A DNA stretch of 64,000 nt from Corynebacterium sp. Marseille-P3884 (GCF_017942225.1 NZ_JAGKSD010000012.1:1-64000); one strand, 5' to 3'. Numbered from the stretch's first letter, positions 30,370-41,120 are shown. Numbers and translations: made by a program. Notes: generated by a model from the sequence alone, not told the origin.

Positions 30370-30803
30370 TGCGCGACCAATTTGATGGTGGGGCGGTCGA
30401 GGGCGTCGCTGCGGAGCTTGAGCGTGATCACGTCGTCGGTGAGGTGCGTGACGTCGAATTCGGCACCTTCGGTGAGCAGTCCGGTGAGTTGGTCGTGGAC
30501 GCGGCGGGAGCCGCCGATGCAGTCTTCGCGGACATCGCCGACGCGCACGCCTTTCAGCTGCACGACACCGTCGTCGATCGAAGCGCCGGCTTGCAGCGGG
30601 GCGCACGCGGTGCGCGCGGTGAGCGATTCGGCGCCGAAGACGACGAGCGCGCGTCCGGCGGCGTCAGCTGGCACCGCGCCGGGGACGTCGGGATCGGTGT
30701 AGACGGCGGTGACTTCCCACGTGCGGCCGCCCAGGACATGATCGGGTTCGGCTGAGCATCCGGCGAGCAGCAGGCACGCGGCGATGGCGAGTGCGCGTTT
30801 CAT
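30366..30803 (-). CDS. small lipoprotein within the trehalose operon
   Basis: 145 residues. Signal peptide with lipobox LLAGC ([18 protein letters not shown]). The mature domain has two cysteines ([15 protein letters not shown]) and beta-strand patterns, with a HSLJ/META-like appearance ([12 protein letters not shown]). It overlaps both neighbours by 4 bases (ATGA), so it is translationally coupled between otsA and otsB. A gene at this place exists in C. glutamicum (cg2908, from memory). A role in trehalose export or envelope is possible but not shown. Confidence 0.75.
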   Translation of the reverse strand: MKRALAIAACLLLAGCSAEPDHVLGGRTWEVTAVYTDPDVPGAVPADAAGRALVVFGAESLTARTACAPLQAGASIDDGVVQLKGVRVGDVREDCIGGSRRVHDQLTGLLTEGAEFDVTHLTDDVITLKLRSDALDRPTIKLVAQ

Positions 30804-32122
30804 CGTTTGACCTCCCGCAGCGCGTCGAGAAAGGAATCAGCCCAGCGCGTGACGTCGTGTTCCATGACGTGCGCGTGCATAGCCAGCATCGCATCACGGG
30901 CGTCAGAGCTATTTTGCTTATCGACGGCTCCCACGATCGCCCCCTTCACCGCCTCCACGTCGAAGGGGTTGCACAGGTGCGCGCGGTCGAGTTCTTCGGC
31001 AGCGCCTGCGAATTCGGACAAGACGAGTGCGCCACTGCCTTCGGGGTGGCAGGCGACATATTCTTTGGCCACGAGATTCATGCCGTCTTTGAACGGTGTG
31101 ACCAGCATGATGTCGGCGGCGGAATAGTAGTCCCGCAGTTTCGACTTGGGGACCGAATGGTGCTCGTAGTGCACAACAGGGTTGCCGAGTGAACCGTAGC
31201 GGCCGTTGATGCGCCCGACAGCTTCCTCCACTCCAGCGCGGGTCTTTTTGTAGCTGGCGATGCGCTCTCGCGACGGCGTCGCCACCTGAATCATGGCGAC
31301 GGAGTCGAGTCGGCCCTCCTCGAGCAGTTCCTCGATCGCGGTGAGACGCTGCAGGATGCCTTTGGTGTAGTCGAGGCGGTCCACTCCCAGCATCAGGGTG
31401 CGGGGGTTGGCGACAGAACCACGGACCTTGTCGATCGCCTCGTCGTCGGAGCGCCCGAATTCGGAGGTGTCGATGGAGATGGGGAAGGTGCCGGTGCGGG
31501 GCGTCGATAAGCTGCTTGTGGTGGCGATGTCCCGGAAGTTCTGCTCATCGCGTGCGCGCTGGAACCCGATGAGATCGGCGCCTTCGAGTCCGCGGAGCAC
31601 CTCGTCGCGCCACGGCAACTGGCGGAAGAGATCCGGGCCGGGAAACGGAATGTGCAGGAAGAAGCCGATGGTCACATCGGGACGCAGCTTATGCAACAGC
31701 CCTGGGACGAGCTGTAGCTGGTAGTCCTGCACCCACACCGTCGCGCCAACCGCAGCGACCTTCGCCGCCTCGCGCGCGAATTTCTCGTTCACCGAGCGGT
31801 ACCGCTGCCACCAGTGTCGATGATAAGCCGGTGTGACAATCAGGTCGTGGTACAGCGGCCACAAAGTGGAGTTGGAGAAGCCTTCGTAGAAGAGGTGAAA
31901 GTCATCGTCGTCAAGCTGAACTGGGTGGAGCGTGATGCCGTCGTTGTCGAACGGCTCGAAGCTCGCGTTCGGTGCCCCGGGCCAGCCCACCCAGCAGCCC
32001 TTGTTCGCCTTGAGTACGGGCGCGAGTGCCGCGACGAGTCCGCCCGGCGATGCCACCCACCGCCCGTCGACGTGATCGACCGGGAGGCGGTTCGCGACGA
32101 CGACGAACTGGTTATCCCTCAT
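30800..32122 (-). CDS. otsA: alpha,alpha-trehalose-phosphate synthase (UDP-forming)
   Basis: Makes trehalose 6-phosphate from UDP-glucose and glucose 6-phosphate. GT20 family, 440 residues, somewhat shorter than the usual about 470-485. Visible: NRLPV (residues 11-15), [47 protein letters not shown] and [18 protein letters not shown]. The start lies within the 3' end of the histone-like gene (11-base overlap) and the stop overlaps the lipoprotein start. Two dispersed 11-mers occur: 30916-30926 (Val-Asp-Lys frame, minus strand) and 31502-31512, the only one read through a rare TTA codon. Confidence 0.95.
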   Translation of the reverse strand: MRDNQFVVVANRLPVDHVDGRWVASPGGLVAALAPVLKANKGCWVGWPGAPNASFEPFDNDGITLHPVQLDDDDFHLFYEGFSNSTLWPLYHDLIVTPAYHRHWWQRYRSVNEKFAREAAKVAAVGATVWVQDYQLQLVPGLLHKLRPDVTIGFFLHIPFPGPDLFRQLPWRDEVLRGLEGADLIGFQRARDEQNFRDIATTSSLSTPRTGTFPISIDTSEFGRSDDEAIDKVRGSVANPRTLMLGVDRLDYTKGILQRLTAIEELLEEGRLDSVAMIQVATPSRERIASYKKTRAGVEEAVGRINGRYGSLGNPVVHYEHHSVPKSKLRDYYSAADIMLVTPFKDGMNLVAKEYVACHPEGSGALVLSEFAGAAEELDRAHLCNPFDVEAVKGAIVGAVDKQNSSDARDAMLAMHAHVMEHDVTRWADSFLDALREVKR

Positions 32123-32537
32123 CGCTGGCGGTCTTCTTGGCAGCCTTCTTCGTCGTCTTCTTGGTGGTCTTCTTCGCTGCCTTCTTGGCAGTCTTCTTCG
32201 TCGACTTCTTCTTTGCTGTCTTCTTGGCGGTCTTCTTCGTCGACTTCTTCTTCGACGCCTTTTTGGTGGACTTCTTCTTCGTGGCCTTCTTCGTCGTCTT
32301 CTTGGCCGTGGAGCCTTCCTCCTCAGCCTCCGCGATCTCCGCCTCGAAGTCCTCAGCGAAGCGCTTGTACACCAAGCCCTGCGGCTCGATGCCGAGCATG
32401 CACATGAGCGTCACACCGTCGACAAGATCGTCCGCGTACGTGGCCACGATGCGGCGTGCGCCAGAAGCCGTCTGCTCCTCGACCGTGTGGACGGCTGCAT
32501 CCGGGTTGGGGCGGCTGTCGGTGATCTTTGGGGGCAC
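32112..32537 (-). CDS. protein with histone H1-like Lys/Ala/Thr repeat tail
   Basis: 141 residues from GTG 32537 with an AGGAGG ribosome-binding site. Residues 1-75 are a small domain (VEEQTASGARRIVATYADDLVDG) of unknown type. Residues 76-135 are almost purely Lys, Thr, Ala and Ser in KKxTKK/KKSTKK units, like the C-terminal tails of eukaryotic H1 and of actinobacterial HupB-type proteins, which bind DNA. The tail ends DEG. First gene of the trehalose operon; it overlaps otsA by 11 bases. Inferred to bind DNA or another polyanion; a link to trehalose or mycolate metabolism is not evident. Confidence 0.8.
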   Translation of the reverse strand: MPPKITDSRPNPDAAVHTVEEQTASGARRIVATYADDLVDGVTLMCMLGIEPQGLVYKRFAEDFEAEIAEAEEEGSTAKKTTKKATKKKSTKKASKKKSTKKTAKKTAKKKSTKKTAKKAAKKTTKKTTKKAAKKTASDEG

Positions 32538-32584
32538 GAAAAACCTCCTGGGGTCTTGCCGGGCGGTGAACAGATTTGACCCGT

Positions 32585-34240
32585 TTATTCTACGCCATCG
32601 CCGCCTGTGCTGGGCGGGGTGGCCGGGTTCTGCTTCGGGTGCTTCTTCGCCAGGGGATTTTTGATCGGCATGTGCATCTTGGGCACGGGCTTCTTCGGAT
32701 GCTTCTTGGCGGGCTTTTGCGGAGCCTGCTTTTTAGCCAATTCTTTCTTCGCCTGGTTGCGGGCGATCTGCTCGGCGCGGCGACGCATTGCCGCTTGCTC
32801 CGCGCGGCGGATCTGCTGGAAGGTGATGCGGCCCGCGGCGCGGAAGGCGTTGTAGGGGTTGAACATCTGCGGACGGCGGATGCGGCGGGCGATCCACTCG
32901 CCGAGGACCACGCCGCCGGCGAGGGCCATGCAGGTGCTCACGGCGATGAAGATATTGTTCAGGCCCAGCACGGTTTGGTCGTTGAGCAGGGCGTACATGC
33001 CGCGGTACACGCCGGAACCCGGCAGGAAGGGAGTGACGCCGGCGACTTCCACGATCAAAGGGGCGATCAAGTAGCGGCGGGCAATCAAACCACCGGCGAG
33101 ACCGACCATGATCGCGCACAGAGCGGTGGCGAACAGGCGGCCGGACCCGAAGGGGATCAGCACCGCGTAGTAAGTAAAGCCGCCGAAGAAGGCGGTCGCG
33201 GCAGTCGCGATGATGGCGGGGACCTCCGCATACACCGCCAGAGCGAAACCAGCTGCGGCGAACACGCCGCCGAGGCTGCGCACGATGGCGGAGCCGTACG
33301 TCGGGGTCGGCGGTTGCGTCTCAATCGGGGGAAGGCCAGCACCGAATAAGTCGGCGATCTGGATGCCGCCGGCCACGCCGGCGATGATCGCGCCGGTGAA
33401 CAACACCGCCTGGAAGAAGCGGCCGCTGGCGGTGACGGGGGAGCCGGTCACACCGTCCTGAAGCGACTGGACCAGCGTCAAACCGGCCAGCAGGACGATA
33501 ATGCCGGTGGCGATGACCTGGCTGGGCACGATCGTGGTGCCAGCGCGGGATGCCAACGAATAGAACACCGCAGCCGGAACCGTGGCCATGAAGCCGCCGA
33601 CGACGCAGTGGTAAAAATACGGCAGCTCGTTTTTGCCCATCCACGCATTGATCACGGTGATCAACGATGCGGTCACGGCGCCCAGAACCGACATGAGCAG
33701 GTCGCCGCCGAGCAGAATCGCGATGGACGCACCCATGATCGCCCAACCGGCAATGGACACCCACTTCGGGTACGGCGGAGCAGCAGCATCGAGCTCGTCG
33801 AGAATCTTCTCCGCGATTTCCGGCGGCGTCGCACCCGCACGGATGGAGCGGATCAGGCGGTCGACCTCCTGGAGCTTGGAGAAATTTTCCGACATGTCCG
33901 TGACCACACGGAACACGTTCACCGGCTGCTTGCGTACGGTGCCGATCACGGAATTGATCGTGATCGTGTTCATCGTGATGTCCACATGGCAGTAGTGCAG
34001 ACCGTACGAGGACGTGACGGCGTGAATCTGCGCCTTCGCATCCGAACTGGTCGTGCCATTGGCAATGAGGATCTCGCCGACGCGCGCGCCGATCGTCATC
34101 ACAGCCGCGACCTGGGTGGGGTCTGTCAGATCGACAGGCGCCAGGACTGAAGGCGGCGGAGACGTGCGCGCCTGGTCGATGGTCGCGACCGGGTTATCGG
34201 TGCGCATCGACTCACGCATACTCTTGAACAGCGGTGCCAC
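32585..34240 (-). CDS. thrE: threonine/serine exporter ThrE
   Basis: Proton-driven exporter of threonine and serine. 551 residues, near the C. glutamicum length. The cytoplasmic N-terminal domain (about 30-190) is followed by about ten hydrophobic segments (from VSIAGWAIMGASIAILLGG on). The characteristic HVDITMNTITI and PYFYHCVVGGFMATVPAA motifs are present. The C-terminal 80 residues are Lys/Arg/Gln/Pro-rich (AKKHPKKPVPKMHMPIKNPL). GTG 34240 follows TAGTGT by 6 bases, so leaderless. The tRNA gene lies divergently upstream. Confidence 0.94.
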   Translation of the reverse strand: MAPLFKSMRESMRTDNPVATIDQARTSPPPSVLAPVDLTDPTQVAAVMTIGARVGEILIANGTTSSDAKAQIHAVTSSYGLHYCHVDITMNTITINSVIGTVRKQPVNVFRVVTDMSENFSKLQEVDRLIRSIRAGATPPEIAEKILDELDAAAPPYPKWVSIAGWAIMGASIAILLGGDLLMSVLGAVTASLITVINAWMGKNELPYFYHCVVGGFMATVPAAVFYSLASRAGTTIVPSQVIATGIIVLLAGLTLVQSLQDGVTGSPVTASGRFFQAVLFTGAIIAGVAGGIQIADLFGAGLPPIETQPPTPTYGSAIVRSLGGVFAAAGFALAVYAEVPAIIATAATAFFGGFTYYAVLIPFGSGRLFATALCAIMVGLAGGLIARRYLIAPLIVEVAGVTPFLPGSGVYRGMYALLNDQTVLGLNNIFIAVSTCMALAGGVVLGEWIARRIRRPQMFNPYNAFRAAGRITFQQIRRAEQAAMRRRAEQIARNQAKKELAKKQAPQKPAKKHPKKPVPKMHMPIKNPLAKKHPKQNPATPPSTGGDGVE

Positions 34241-34328
34241 ACCGTCACACTATCCGCCCGTGCTGTGTGGCGCGAGGAAAGGCCCCTTTTGTGGACAGGG
34301 CAGATCTGCTTGTAGAATCTCGCGCAGT

Positions 34329-34401
34329 GCTGGAGTGGCGCAATCGGTAGCGCAACGGTCTTGTAAACCGTAGGTTGCGAGTTCAAGTCTCGTCTCCAGC
34401 T
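34329..34401 (+). tRNA. tRNA-Thr (anticodon UGU)
   Basis: 73 bases. Acceptor stem GCTGGAG (34329-34335) pairs CTCCAGC (34394-34400), discriminator T, CCA not encoded. Anticodon stem ACGGT/ACCGT encloses loop CTTGTAA with anticodon TGT, reading ACA (Thr). D-arm GCGC...GCGC and T-arm GCGAGTTCAAGTCTCGT are standard. A hairpin terminator follows. Confidence 0.95.
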
Positions 34402-34408
34402 CAAAGGG

Positions 34409-34443
34409 AACCCCGGTCAGGCTCGTTGTCTGGCTGGGGTTTC
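34409..34443 (+). terminator. terminator after tRNA-Thr
   Basis: 12-bp stem allowing two G-U pairs (34409-34420 with 34430-34441) followed by a short T run. Confidence 0.75.
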
Positions 34444-34624
34444 ACGTTGGCGGGCGAGGGTGGCGGCGGTGCTAGCTAATGTCGGAGGAACTCCCCCGGC
34501 AAGCCGAAACAGAGGTACAGTCGGCATTCAGGAAACGTTCAGTCTCCGATTGTTAAATAGGTCATTCACGCGTGGCGTGCTTTTGGGAAGCGTGCCACCA
34601 CATTCAACGAAGAAAGAGACTGCC

Positions 34625-35338
34625 ATGGCTGATACGCCTACTCCGCAAAACGTCAAGGTGCTCGTTGTCGATGATGAGCCGAATATTGTCGAGCTGCTCA
34701 CGGTGTCCCTGAAATTCCAGGGTTTCGATGTTGAGGCTGCGGAGTCCGGCCAGGAGGCGCTGAAGATGGCGCGCGAGCTGAAGCCGGACGCCTACATCCT
34801 CGATGTGATGATGCCGGGGATGGACGGTTTCGAGCTGCTGGGCAAGCTGCGCGGCGAAGGCCTCGACGCGCCGGTGCTGTTCCTCACCGCGAAGGACGGG
34901 GTGGAGGACCGGATCCACGGCCTGACCATCGGCGCGGATGATTATGTGACGAAGCCGTTCTCGCTCGAGGAAGTCATCACGCGTCTGCGCGTCATTCTGC
35001 GCCGCGGCAATGTCGCCGAGGGGGAGACGGAAGATGCGACGATCCGTTACGCAGATTTGACGCTTAACGACGAAACGCATGAGGTCACCAAGGACGGCCA
35101 GATCGTCGAGCTGTCGCCGACGGAGTTCAATCTCCTCCGCTACTTGATGCTGAACGCCGAGGTGGTGCTGTCCAAGGCGAAGATTTTGGACAACGTGTGG
35201 CACTACGATTTCGGCGGCGACGGCAACGTCGTGGAGTCTTATATCTCGTACCTGCGCCGCAAGGTGGACACGGGTGATACGCCGCTGATTCACACCGTCC
35301 GCGGCGTGGGCTACGTGCTGCGTACTCCGCGCCAATAA
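34625..35338 (+). CDS. phoR: phosphate-starvation response regulator (OmpR/PhoB family)
   Basis: In C. glutamicum nomenclature PhoR is the regulator and PhoS the kinase. 237 residues. Receiver domain with acidic pair VVDDEPN, phospho-acceptor Asp in AYILDVMMPGMDG, and Lys in TKPF; then a winged-helix output domain (ELSPTEFNLLRYLMLN, GGDGNVVESYISYLRRKVD). ATG 34625 with GAAGAAAGAGA upstream. The kinase gene overlaps by one base (TAATG). The 180-base leader has an imperfect hairpin (34572-34600) and PhoR-box-like GTTCAG/GTTAAA sequences near 34537-34557, which could allow autoregulation. Name rests on position near thrE and purD plus pst in the window. Confidence 0.85.
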   Translation: MADTPTPQNVKVLVVDDEPNIVELLTVSLKFQGFDVEAAESGQEALKMARELKPDAYILDVMMPGMDGFELLGKLRGEGLDAPVLFLTAKDGVEDRIHGLTIGADDYVTKPFSLEEVITRLRVILRRGNVAEGETEDATIRYADLTLNDETHEVTKDGQIVELSPTEFNLLRYLMLNAEVVLSKAKILDNVWHYDFGGDGNVVESYISYLRRKVDTGDTPLIHTVRGVGYVLRTPRQ

Positions 35339-36810
35339 TGGCGTCGCCGAGATTGGAGCCAGCTCCGGCGAAGCTCAGCCGCTTGGTCAGGAACCGTGTG
35401 CCCACGTTGCGTGTGCGCACACGGTTGTTGATCATTCTCATGGTGATCTCGGGGCTGGGGTTGACGGGCATGTCGGTCGCGGTGTGGGGGCTCACCCGGG
35501 ACCAGACGTACGAGCGGGTGGACAAGGATCTCCGCAGAGGCTTGACGACGTGGGCTCTAAGCCCCGAGATCCGCAAATCCTCCCCGGATACGTATTTGCC
35601 CAGTCAGTTCATTCTCATGACGGCTGTGCCGGGGCATCCTCCGCGCATCGACAATATCGGCGGGTGCTATCCGCGGCTGTCTGAGCTGGTTTTCGACCGC
35701 CGCCCCCGGACCGTCGGCGCGGAGTGCATCATCGACCAGAAGGAAGGCCTGAAATTCCGGGTCATTGCTATTCAGGCTCCCGATGGAACATCGACTGTGG
35801 TGGCCAAGTCGCTCGAGCAGGAGAGCGGGATGCTGGAGTCGCTGGCGGCGGTGTTGGCGTCGATAAGCTTGCTTGTTTTGGCGATGATGGGCGTTGCCGG
35901 AACCTTCTTTGTGCGCCGTGCGTTGCTGCCGCTGAAGGATCTGGAGTACACCGCTTTGGCGATCGCCGACGGAAATATTGATTCCCGTGCCCCCGCGTGG
36001 CCGCGTGATACCGAATTCGGGCGCCTGTCGTACGCGATGAACACGATGGTCAGCCAGCTGCAAGAGACGCTTGATGAATCCCGCGCGAAAGAGGAGCAGA
36101 TGCGCCGTTTCGTCGGCGACGCGTCCCATGAGCTGCGCACGCCGCTGACCAGTGTCCGCGGCTACACCGAGCTGTACCGCGCCGGCGCGACCGACGACGC
36201 CGACATGGTCTTGAGCAAGATCGACGAAGAATCTGCGCGCATGAAACTCCTCGTCGAAGATCTGCTGGCGCTCACTCGCGCCGAAGGCTCCCGCCTCGAG
36301 ATGCGCACCGTCGACGTCCTCGAACTCGTGCTGTCCGTGAGTAGCTCCGCGCACGCCGCATTCCCCGGGCGGACCCTTGAAGTCGAGAACGCCGCCGCCG
36401 ATATTCCCGTGGTCTCTGGCGATCCTGACCGCCTCCACCAGGTGCTGATCAACCTGGTCACCAACGCTTTCAAGCATGCCGGTGAGGACGCTGCCGTGAA
36501 GATCACCATCCGCGAATACCTCGACAATGTCTACATCGACGTCACCGACAACGGCTGCGGCTTGGCCCCCGAGGATGCCGACCATATCTTCGAGCGCTTC
36601 TACCGCGCCGACTCCTCGCGCAATCGCTCGAAGAGTTCCGGCGGCTCTGGGCTGGGCCTTGCGATCACCAAATCCATCGTCGAGCAGCACGGTGGCGCGA
36701 TCACGGTGCGATCCGTGCTTGGCGAAGGCTCCAAATTCACCGTCAGCCTCCCGCGCCTGGAGAGCGCCGCCGGGAACAGCAGCGCTGAGGAGCCGTCGAG
36801 CGAGGCCTAG
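35338..36810 (+). CDS. phoS: phosphate-starvation sensor histidine kinase
   Basis: 490 residues. TM helix 1 (about 25-48, LLIILMVISGLGLTGMSVAVW), an extracytoplasmic sensor region to about 165, TM helix 2 (AVLASISLLVLAMMGVAGTFF), HAMP (RRALLPLKDLEYTALAIADG), HisKA with phospho-His (FVGDASHELRTPL) and ATPase N, G1 and G2 boxes (NLVTNAFKHA, DNGCGL, GSGLGLAI). The start overlaps the phoR stop by one base. The 3' end overlaps convergent HIT gene by 4 bases. A dispersed 11-mer (35858-35868) falls in TM helix 2. Confidence 0.88.
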   Translation: MASPRLEPAPAKLSRLVRNRVPTLRVRTRLLIILMVISGLGLTGMSVAVWGLTRDQTYERVDKDLRRGLTTWALSPEIRKSSPDTYLPSQFILMTAVPGHPPRIDNIGGCYPRLSELVFDRRPRTVGAECIIDQKEGLKFRVIAIQAPDGTSTVVAKSLEQESGMLESLAAVLASISLLVLAMMGVAGTFFVRRALLPLKDLEYTALAIADGNIDSRAPAWPRDTEFGRLSYAMNTMVSQLQETLDESRAKEEQMRRFVGDASHELRTPLTSVRGYTELYRAGATDDADMVLSKIDEESARMKLLVEDLLALTRAEGSRLEMRTVDVLELVLSVSSSAHAAFPGRTLEVENAAADIPVVSGDPDRLHQVLINLVTNAFKHAGEDAAVKITIREYLDNVYIDVTDNGCGLAPEDADHIFERFYRADSSRNRSKSSGGSGLGLAITKSIVEQHGGAITVRSVLGEGSKFTVSLPRLESAAGNSSAEEPSSEA

Positions 36811-37232
36811 CTGCGGCGGCCGTCTTCGCCGGTGCCGAGCTCTGCGCGGAGCTTCTCGGCGGCGGCGTCCATCTCTGCCGGGTCGGTGTCGTCGACACGC
36901 ATGATGTTCTGCAGGCTGTAGCCCGACATGTCGTTGGCGGGGAAGACGTGAATGTGCGCGTGCGGGACCTCGAACCCTGCAATGAGGTAGCCGGCGCGAT
37001 GCGAGCCGAATGCCTTGATCACGGCATTGCCGATCTCCTGCGCGACCTCGTTGGCGTGCAGCCAGATCTCCGGCTCGAGGTCCGTCCACTTGTCCACCTC
37101 GGCGACCGGAACCACGAGGGTGTGGCCGTACGCGACTGGCTCGATGGTCAAAAATGCGGCGACGGTCTCGTCGCGGTAGATGAAGCGGCCGGGGATCTCC
37201 CCGTTGATGATCTTGGTGAAGACTGTGCTCAT
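36807..37232 (-). CDS. HIT family protein (histidine triad nucleotide-binding)
   Basis: 141 residues. [26 protein letters not shown] and the histidine triad [10 protein letters not shown] identify an Hint/HIT nucleotide hydrolase, usually acting on adenosine phosphoramidates. ATG 37232 follows TACCCT by 8 bases on the minus strand, facing the purD promoter, so both appear leaderless. Confidence 0.92.
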   Translation of the reverse strand: MSTVFTKIINGEIPGRFIYRDETVAAFLTIEPVAYGHTLVVPVAEVDKWTDLEPEIWLHANEVAQEIGNAVIKAFGSHRAGYLIAGFEVPHAHIHVFPANDMSGYSLQNIMRVDDTDPAEMDAAAEKLRAELGTGEDGRRS

Positions 37233-37263
37233 GCCCGCCAAGGGTAGCGATACTATGGGCCGC

Positions 37264-38556
37264 ATGCGCATCCTTGTGATCGGTTCGGGCGGCCGCGAAC
37301 ACGCCCTAGTCCATGCACTGAACGGCAATGCTGGTGCGGCTGGCGCTGGCGCGGGTGAGCACGAGCTGCACGTCGCGCCGGGCAACGCCGGTATCGCGGG
37401 TCTGGCTACGCAGCACGCGCTGGACGTGACCGACGGGGCCGCTACGGTGGCGCTGGCTCGTGAAATCGGGGCGGATCTCGTGGTCATCGGACCGGAGCAG
37501 CCGCTCGTCGCAGGCGTCGCCGACGCCCTGCGTGAGGCCGGCATCGCCGTGTTCGGCCCGTCGAAGGCGGCTGCGGCGCTCGAGGGATCCAAGGCGTTCG
37601 CGAAGGACGTCATGGCTGCGGCTGGTGTGCGCACCGCCGATGCCCGGCAGGTGACGGACGCCGCGGACATCGATGCCGCTCTTGACGCTTTCGGCCCCAC
37701 GTACGTGGTCAAAGACGACGGTCTGGCCGGCGGCAAGGGCGTCGTGGTCACTCCGGACCGCGCCGCCGCGCGTGAGCACGCGGAGTCGGTACTGGCGGCA
37801 GGCAACCCCGTGCTTTTCGAGTCCTTCCTGGAAGGCCCCGAAGTCTCTCTGTTCTGCCTCGTCGACGGCGAGACCGTCGTGCCCCTGCTGCCCGCGCAAG
37901 ACCACAAGCGCGCTTACGACAACGACGAAGGCCCTAACACCGGCGGTATGGGCGCCTACACGCCGCTGCCGTGGTTGCCGGAGAATGGTGTGCAGCGCAT
38001 TGTCGACGAGGTCGTCGCTCCCGTCGCCGCCGAGATGGTCCGCCGCGGTACCCCGTATTCCGGTCTGCTGTACGCCGGTCTGGCGTGGGGTGCAGAAGGC
38101 CCGGCCGTGGTAGAGTTCAATGCCCGCTTCGGGGACCCGGAGACGCAGGCTGTTCTCGCGCTGCTCAACACCCCGCTCGCCGAGGTCCTCTACGCCACCG
38201 CCACCGGCACGCTCCACGAGATCGAGCCGCTGGACTGGCAGGACGGTTTCGCCGTCACCGTGGTGCTTGCCGCTGAGGGTTACCCGGCCAGCCCGCGCAA
38301 GGGCGACGCGATCACCGCAGAAGGCGAGCTTCTCGACGACCCCGCCCACGTACTCCACGCCGGTACCTCTAGCGAAGGCACCGGCTACGTGTCTGCCGGC
38401 GGCCGCGTCCTCAACGTCATCGGAACCGGCGCGAGCTTGGAAGAGGCGGTGTCCTCGGCATACGAGACCATTGAGCGGATTGACCTGGCCGGGTCCTTCT
38501 ACCGCCGCGATATCGCCCGCCCGGCGATCGACGGCCAGATCTCGGTAGGCGGCTAG
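37264..38556 (+). CDS. purD: phosphoribosylamine-glycine ligase (GAR synthetase)
   Basis: Second step of purine synthesis. 430 residues. ATP-grasp enzyme: N-terminal [40 protein letters not shown] and [15 protein letters not shown] motifs. ATG 37264 follows TACTAT (37251-37256) by 7 bases, a typical leaderless arrangement; in-frame codons upstream are not needed. Confidence 0.96.
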   Translation: MRILVIGSGGREHALVHALNGNAGAAGAGAGEHELHVAPGNAGIAGLATQHALDVTDGAATVALAREIGADLVVIGPEQPLVAGVADALREAGIAVFGPSKAAAALEGSKAFAKDVMAAAGVRTADARQVTDAADIDAALDAFGPTYVVKDDGLAGGKGVVVTPDRAAAREHAESVLAAGNPVLFESFLEGPEVSLFCLVDGETVVPLLPAQDHKRAYDNDEGPNTGGMGAYTPLPWLPENGVQRIVDEVVAPVAAEMVRRGTPYSGLLYAGLAWGAEGPAVVEFNARFGDPETQAVLALLNTPLAEVLYATATGTLHEIEPLDWQDGFAVTVVLAAEGYPASPRKGDAITAEGELLDDPAHVLHAGTSSEGTGYVSAGGRVLNVIGTGASLEEAVSSAYETIERIDLAGSFYRRDIARPAIDGQISVGG

Positions 38557-38746
38557 CTCCGCATCCGGGCCGCGGTTTCAGGCCGACGGCACGTGCACCC
38601 GGACAAGGGCAGCGAGGGGTCTGGATTCAGACGACAAATTCACCGCGGCAACAAAAATTGACCTGGGGTTTTGCCGGGGAGAGCGGCGCGAAGTCAATCT
38701 AGATCCAGCGGCCCCCGGAAGCCCCAGCCCCGTCCCCGGGACGACG

Positions 38747-38755
38747 TGCGATAAT
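38747..38755 (+). promoter_or_regulatory. extended -10 promoter of purB
   Basis: TGCGATAAT: extended TGN plus GATAAT, ending 7 bases before the purB GTG, which sets the transcription start at or next to the initiation codon. The 190 bases upstream, back to purD, show no gene. Confidence 0.6.
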
Positions 38756-38762
38756 GGGGCGC

Positions 38763-40196
38763 GTGACTGACATGAAACCCCGTAATGCGAATGTCCTGTC
38801 CAACCGCTACGCGTCGGCCGAAATGGCGACGCTGTGGAGCGCGGAGCACAAGATCATCCTGGAGCGCCAGCTCTGGATCGCGGTGATGCGCGCGCAGCGT
38901 GATTTGGGCATCGATATCCCGGAGGAGGCGATCGCGGCCTACGAGCAGGTCGTGGACCAGGTGGATCTGGACTCCATTGCCGAACGCGAGCGGGTGACCC
39001 GCCACGACGTGAAGGCGCGCATCGAGGAGTTCAACGCGCTGGCGGGCCACGAGCACATCCATAAGGGGATGACCAGCCGCGACCTGACCGAGAATGTCGA
39101 GCAGCTGCAGATCTACCGCTCGCTCGAGCTGGTGCGGGGTCGCGCGGTTGCGGTGCTCAACGCCATCGGCAACCGGGCGGGCGAATACCGCTCGCTGGTC
39201 ATGGCGGGCCGCTCCCACAACGTGGCAGCGCAGGCGACGACGCTGGGCAAGCGTTTCGCGTCGGCCGCCGACGAGATGCTGGTGGCCCTCGACCGCATCG
39301 AGGACCTGCTGGGCCGCTACCCACTGCGCGGCATCAAGGGCCCGATGGGCACGGCGCAGGACATGCTCGACCTGGTCGGCGGGGATGAGGCGAAGCTGAA
39401 TCAGCTGGAGCAGGCCATCGCGCAGCACTTGGGCTTTGAGCGCATCTTCGATTCGGTGGGCCAGATCTACCCGCGCTCACTCGACTTCGACGCGGTGTCC
39501 GCCCTGGTGCAGCTGGGTGCTGGCCCGTCGAGCCTCGCCACCACGATCCGCCTGATGGCCGGCAACGAGACCGTGACGGAGGGCTTCAAGGAAGGCCAGG
39601 TCGGCTCGTCCGCGATGCCGCACAAGATGAACGCCCGATCCTGCGAGCGCGTCGGCGGCTTCCAGGTGATTCTGCGCGGCTACCTCACCATGGTGGGAGA
39701 TCTTTCCGGCCAGCAGTGGAATGAGGGCGACGTGTTCTGCTCCGTGGTGCGTCGTGTCGCGCTGCCGGATGCGTTCTTCGCCATCGACGGCATGATGGAG
39801 ACATTCCTCACGGTGCTCGCGGAATTCGGTGCGTTCCCGGCGATGATCAACCGCGAACTGGACCGCTACCTGCCGTTCTTGGCCACCACGCGCATCCTCA
39901 TGGCCAGCGTCCGCGCAGGCGTCGGCCGCGAGACGGCGCACGAGGTGATCAAGGAGCACGCCGTGGCGATGGCGCTAGACATGCGAGAGAACGGTGCAGA
40001 GCAGAACCTGGTGCAGCGTCTCGCGGGCGACGACCGTCTGCCGCTCGACCAGGAGCAGCTGCAAGCGGCACTCGAGGACCGCCACGCATTCATCGGCGCG
40101 GCGGAGTCGCAGGTGGACAATGTCTTGGCGCGCATTCAGACCTGGGCGAATAAGTATCCGGAGGCTGCTGGCTACACTCCAGGAGAGATCCTGTAG
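38763..40196 (+). CDS. purB: adenylosuccinate lyase
   Basis: Cleaves SAICAR and adenylosuccinate in purine synthesis. 477 residues. Fumarase-superfamily motifs: [26 protein letters not shown] and the signature loop [20 protein letters not shown] 38763 chosen from the promoter spacing; an ATG at 38772 is the alternative. purC follows after 22 bases with its own -10. Confidence 0.95.
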   Translation: MTDMKPRNANVLSNRYASAEMATLWSAEHKIILERQLWIAVMRAQRDLGIDIPEEAIAAYEQVVDQVDLDSIAERERVTRHDVKARIEEFNALAGHEHIHKGMTSRDLTENVEQLQIYRSLELVRGRAVAVLNAIGNRAGEYRSLVMAGRSHNVAAQATTLGKRFASAADEMLVALDRIEDLLGRYPLRGIKGPMGTAQDMLDLVGGDEAKLNQLEQAIAQHLGFERIFDSVGQIYPRSLDFDAVSALVQLGAGPSSLATTIRLMAGNETVTEGFKEGQVGSSAMPHKMNARSCERVGGFQVILRGYLTMVGDLSGQQWNEGDVFCSVVRRVALPDAFFAIDGMMETFLTVLAEFGAFPAMINRELDRYLPFLATTRILMASVRAGVGRETAHEVIKEHAVAMALDMRENGAEQNLVQRLAGDDRLPLDQEQLQAALEDRHAFIGAAESQVDNVLARIQTWANKYPEAAGYTPGEIL

Positions 40197-40218
40197 CCGG
40201 GCGCGTAACATCGCACGC

Positions 40219-41094
40219 ATGCGTCCAGAGCTTTCTGACTACAACCATCTTTCCGCCGGCAAGGTCCGTGAGATCTACGGGATCGACGACGACACCTTGC
40301 TGATGGTGGCCACCGACCGCATTTCCGCATTCGATTACGCACTTGAGCCGGAGATCCCGGACAAGGGCAAGATTCTCACCTACACCAGTGAGTTCTTCTT
40401 CGATCTGCTCGACGAGTTCCCGAACCACCTCGCAGGCCCGCTCGACGATGAGCGGATCCCGGAGGAGGTCCTCGGCTCCGCCTTCGTGGTGAAGAAGCTC
40501 GAGATGATCCCGTTCGAGTGCGTGGCCCGCGGCTACCTGACGGGCTCGGGCAGGAAGGAATACGACAGCAACGGCGCGGTATGCGGTGTCACCCTGCCAG
40601 AAGGGCTGCGGGAAGCGTCGAAGTTGCCGGAGCCGGTTTTCACCCCTGCCACGAAGGCGGAGCAGGGGGAGCACGATGAGAATGTGCGGTTTGAGTACGT
40701 CGTCAAGCATGTCGGCGAGGAGCTCGCGGAGAAGATGCGCGCAACGACGCTGGAAATCTACTCGCGCGCCGCGGAATACGCGGAGTCGCGCGGGATCATC
40801 CTGGCGGACACGAAGCTCGAGTTCGGTTTGGACAAAGACGGCACGCTGGTGCTCGCGGATGAGGTGTTGACGCCGGATTCGTCGCGCTACTGGCCTGCGG
40901 ATTCGTATGAGGAGGGCAAGAGCCAGCCGAGCTTCGACAAGCAGTTCGTGCGCAATTGGCTCACAGGCCCGAAGTCGGGTTGGGATCCGAAGGAGGGGAC
41001 GCCGCCGCCGGAGCTTCCGGGCTCTGTCGTGGAGGCCACGCGCGACCGCTACATCGAGGCGTACGAGCGTCTGTCGGGCCGTAAGTTCGCTTAA
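40219..41094 (+). CDS. purC: SAICAR synthetase (phosphoribosylaminoimidazole-succinocarboxamide synthase)
   Basis: Joins aspartate to CAIR. 291 residues. N-terminal [28 protein letters not shown], then [14 protein letters not shown] and [31 protein letters not shown] motifs. ATG 40219 follows TAACAT (40206-40211) by 7 bases, so a leaderless transcript of its own is likely as well as read-through from purB. Confidence 0.95.
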   Translation: MRPELSDYNHLSAGKVREIYGIDDDTLLMVATDRISAFDYALEPEIPDKGKILTYTSEFFFDLLDEFPNHLAGPLDDERIPEEVLGSAFVVKKLEMIPFECVARGYLTGSGRKEYDSNGAVCGVTLPEGLREASKLPEPVFTPATKAEQGEHDENVRFEYVVKHVGEELAEKMRATTLEIYSRAAEYAESRGIILADTKLEFGLDKDGTLVLADEVLTPDSSRYWPADSYEEGKSQPSFDKQFVRNWLTGPKSGWDPKEGTPPPELPGSVVEATRDRYIEAYERLSGRKFA

Positions 41095-41120
41095 GCGCGC
41101 GGGCGCTACCATCGGTGGGC

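Noticed and set aside
32136..32310. CTTCTT-rich repeats as CRISPR or satellite DNA
   Set aside because: They are the codons of the Lys-rich tail; no spacers or constant repeat unit.
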